Below, piece by piece: positions 5,630-6,317 of a DNA stretch of 6,317 nucleotides (the first letter of the stretch is position 1; each line of letters opens with the position of its first letter). Where the stretch lies: assembly GCA_017444325.1 (NCBI GenBank), contig JAFSWV010000060.1, positions 1 through 6,317 on the forward strand, written 5' to 3'. Source of the stretch: a bacterium (GTDB lineage Bacteria > Auribacterota > UBA3054). The translations under genes were made by a program, and so were the position numbers. The notes beneath the pieces are model-generated. The model was not told the DNA's origin, did no database searches, and worked only from the letters and a program-made list of their open reading frames with translations.

Positions 5630-6317
5630 TCCTGCACCTCGCTAACAGAATTTGTGGAAACCGGCTGCCAGGAGTCCAGTGAAACAGCCACGCCAAGCGC
5701 CCTGTCATCCATGAAACCGTAATGCCTCGGCATCCATTGCCTTGAAACGATCAATTCCACCAGATTGCTCTTTCTCAAAGGAATGTCGTCCGGAATGTCG
5801 TATTCAAAGGAACGCCATAGCTTGTCGCCAAGAACGACCGTGTCAAGATAATAGCCGTTTACATAGATCGCCGCTGACAAAGGATAGTAGCGCAGGAGCG
5901 GATTCCCCGCCCTCAGCTTCAGTTTGAAATCCGAGCGTTTCCCAAGGTACTCAAAACGGGCCGTTGATTTTGTCCAGCAGAAAACGAGGCCGCGAGGATC
6001 TGTCTCTTTGTTGTAAAATCCTCCTTCCGGTTCCTTTTCCTTATGCCAGCGAATATTGCTCAGGGCTACGCCCAAGGTCCTGTCGTCGCCGGGGACTCCG
6101 TAGTCGCACGGGCGCCAGGTCTTCTCACAGGAGATCCGGAAAGCGACGCACTGCTCGCACACCGCGTCGAAAGGCAGAGCATAGCCGACGGGAAGCGTTA
6201 CTCTGTAAGCTTCTCCCGGTGTTGTGAGCGTGACGTTGGTCAGCGCTTCGCCGTTGACATACACCGTCACCTTCTGCGGATCATTCTCTAGATCGGGGAA
6301 ATTGCTGATAAGGTCGA
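5626..6317 (-). CDS. Protein with tandem beta-rich D-R-x-LGVAV units (glycan-associated type), 5' end outside window
   Basis: The frame is open to the right edge, so the true start lies outside. The GTG at 6270 is internal: in-frame sequence ISNFPDLENDPQKVTVYVNG reads through it. What is visible is at least two copies of a unit of roughly 115-130 residues. Unit A has VYVNGEAL, then TWRPCDYGVPGDDRTLGVAL and ending IRW (6046-6270). Unit B has FYNKETDPRGLVFCWT, then IYVNGYYLDTVVL, then QWMPRHYGFMDDRALGVAV and DSW (about 5668-6021). The pattern (G-x-Y-x-x-E, W-T, VYVNG, W-x-P, DDR-x-LGVAV) recalls beta-sandwich domains I associate with glycosyltransferases and other envelope-glycan proteins, where they may bind carbohydrate. 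No catalytic domain, signal peptide or membrane segment is visible in this part. The stop overlaps the pncC start by ATGA. That this is a coding gene is secure; the family link is from memory of the motif and the function is inferred. Confidence 0.8.
   Translation of the reverse strand, partial: DLISNFPDLENDPQKVTVYVNGEALTNVTLTTPGEAYRVTLPVGYALPFDAVCEQCVAFRISCEKTWRPCDYGVPGDDRTLGVALSNIRWHKEKEPEGGFYNKETDPRGLVFCWTKSTARFEYLGKRSDFKLKLRAGNPLLRYYPLSAAIYVNGYYLDTVVLGDKLWRSFEYDIPDDIPLRKSNLVELIVSRQWMPRHYGFMDDRALGVAVSLDSWQPVSTNSVSEVQE
5635..5640 (-). promoter_or_regulatory. Ribosome binding site of pncC
   Basis: GAGGTG on the minus strand lies five bases before the ATG at 5629. It favours that ATG over the adjacent one at 5626. 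It lies inside the last codons of the upstream gene, so termination there and initiation of pncC are close enough to be coupled. Confidence 0.6.

Noticed and set aside
6268..6270. GTG at 6270 as the start of the repeat-domain gene
   Set aside because: The frame stays open to the window edge, and the upstream residues (NFPDLENDPQK) continue the domain, so this is an internal Val and the gene is 5'-truncated by the window.

Overview
The window carries six genes, all on the minus strand and packed with almost no gaps, so it reads as the middle of one operon that enters at the right edge and leaves at the left. In transcription order they are: the C-terminal part of a protein built from repeated beta-rich units (6317 to 5626, 5' end outside the window); pncC, a stand-alone CinA C-terminal amidohydrolase (5629 to 5138); recA (5117 to 4062); a short recX (4065 to 3715); a cytoplasmic family 2 glycoside hydrolase (3718 to 1115); and a family 35-type glycoside hydrolase (1105 to 1, 3' end outside the window).

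Three of the five junctions are 4-base ATGA start/stop overlaps. The other two gaps are 20 bases (before recA) and 9 bases (before the GH35 gene). There is no gene-free stretch, no RNA gene, mobile element or CRISPR array, and no convincing promoter or terminator. The strongest ribosome binding site precedes recA. A perfect 9-bp inverted repeat lies at the 3' end of pncC, just upstream of that site.

The organism is a bacterium with moderately high G+C. Large cytoplasmic glycoside hydrolases without signal peptides, and many cysteines in the carbohydrate genes, suggest an anaerobe specialised on glycans, for example a gut lineage of the Lentisphaeria/PVC type. This is an impression from protein style, not a phylogenetic result.

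The pncC-recA-recX core is familiar: cinA-recA and recA-recX are common neighbours, and RecX modulates RecA filaments. What is unusual is that this DNA-repair core appears translationally coupled to two glycoside hydrolase genes downstream and to a protein with surface-glycan-type domains upstream. Within the genes, RecX appears to lack its middle three-helix repeat, and the GH2 enzyme has Cys instead of the nearly invariant Asn before its acid/base Glu. I found no convincing sign of a wholly new multi-gene system; the notable points are these variants of known families and their arrangement.
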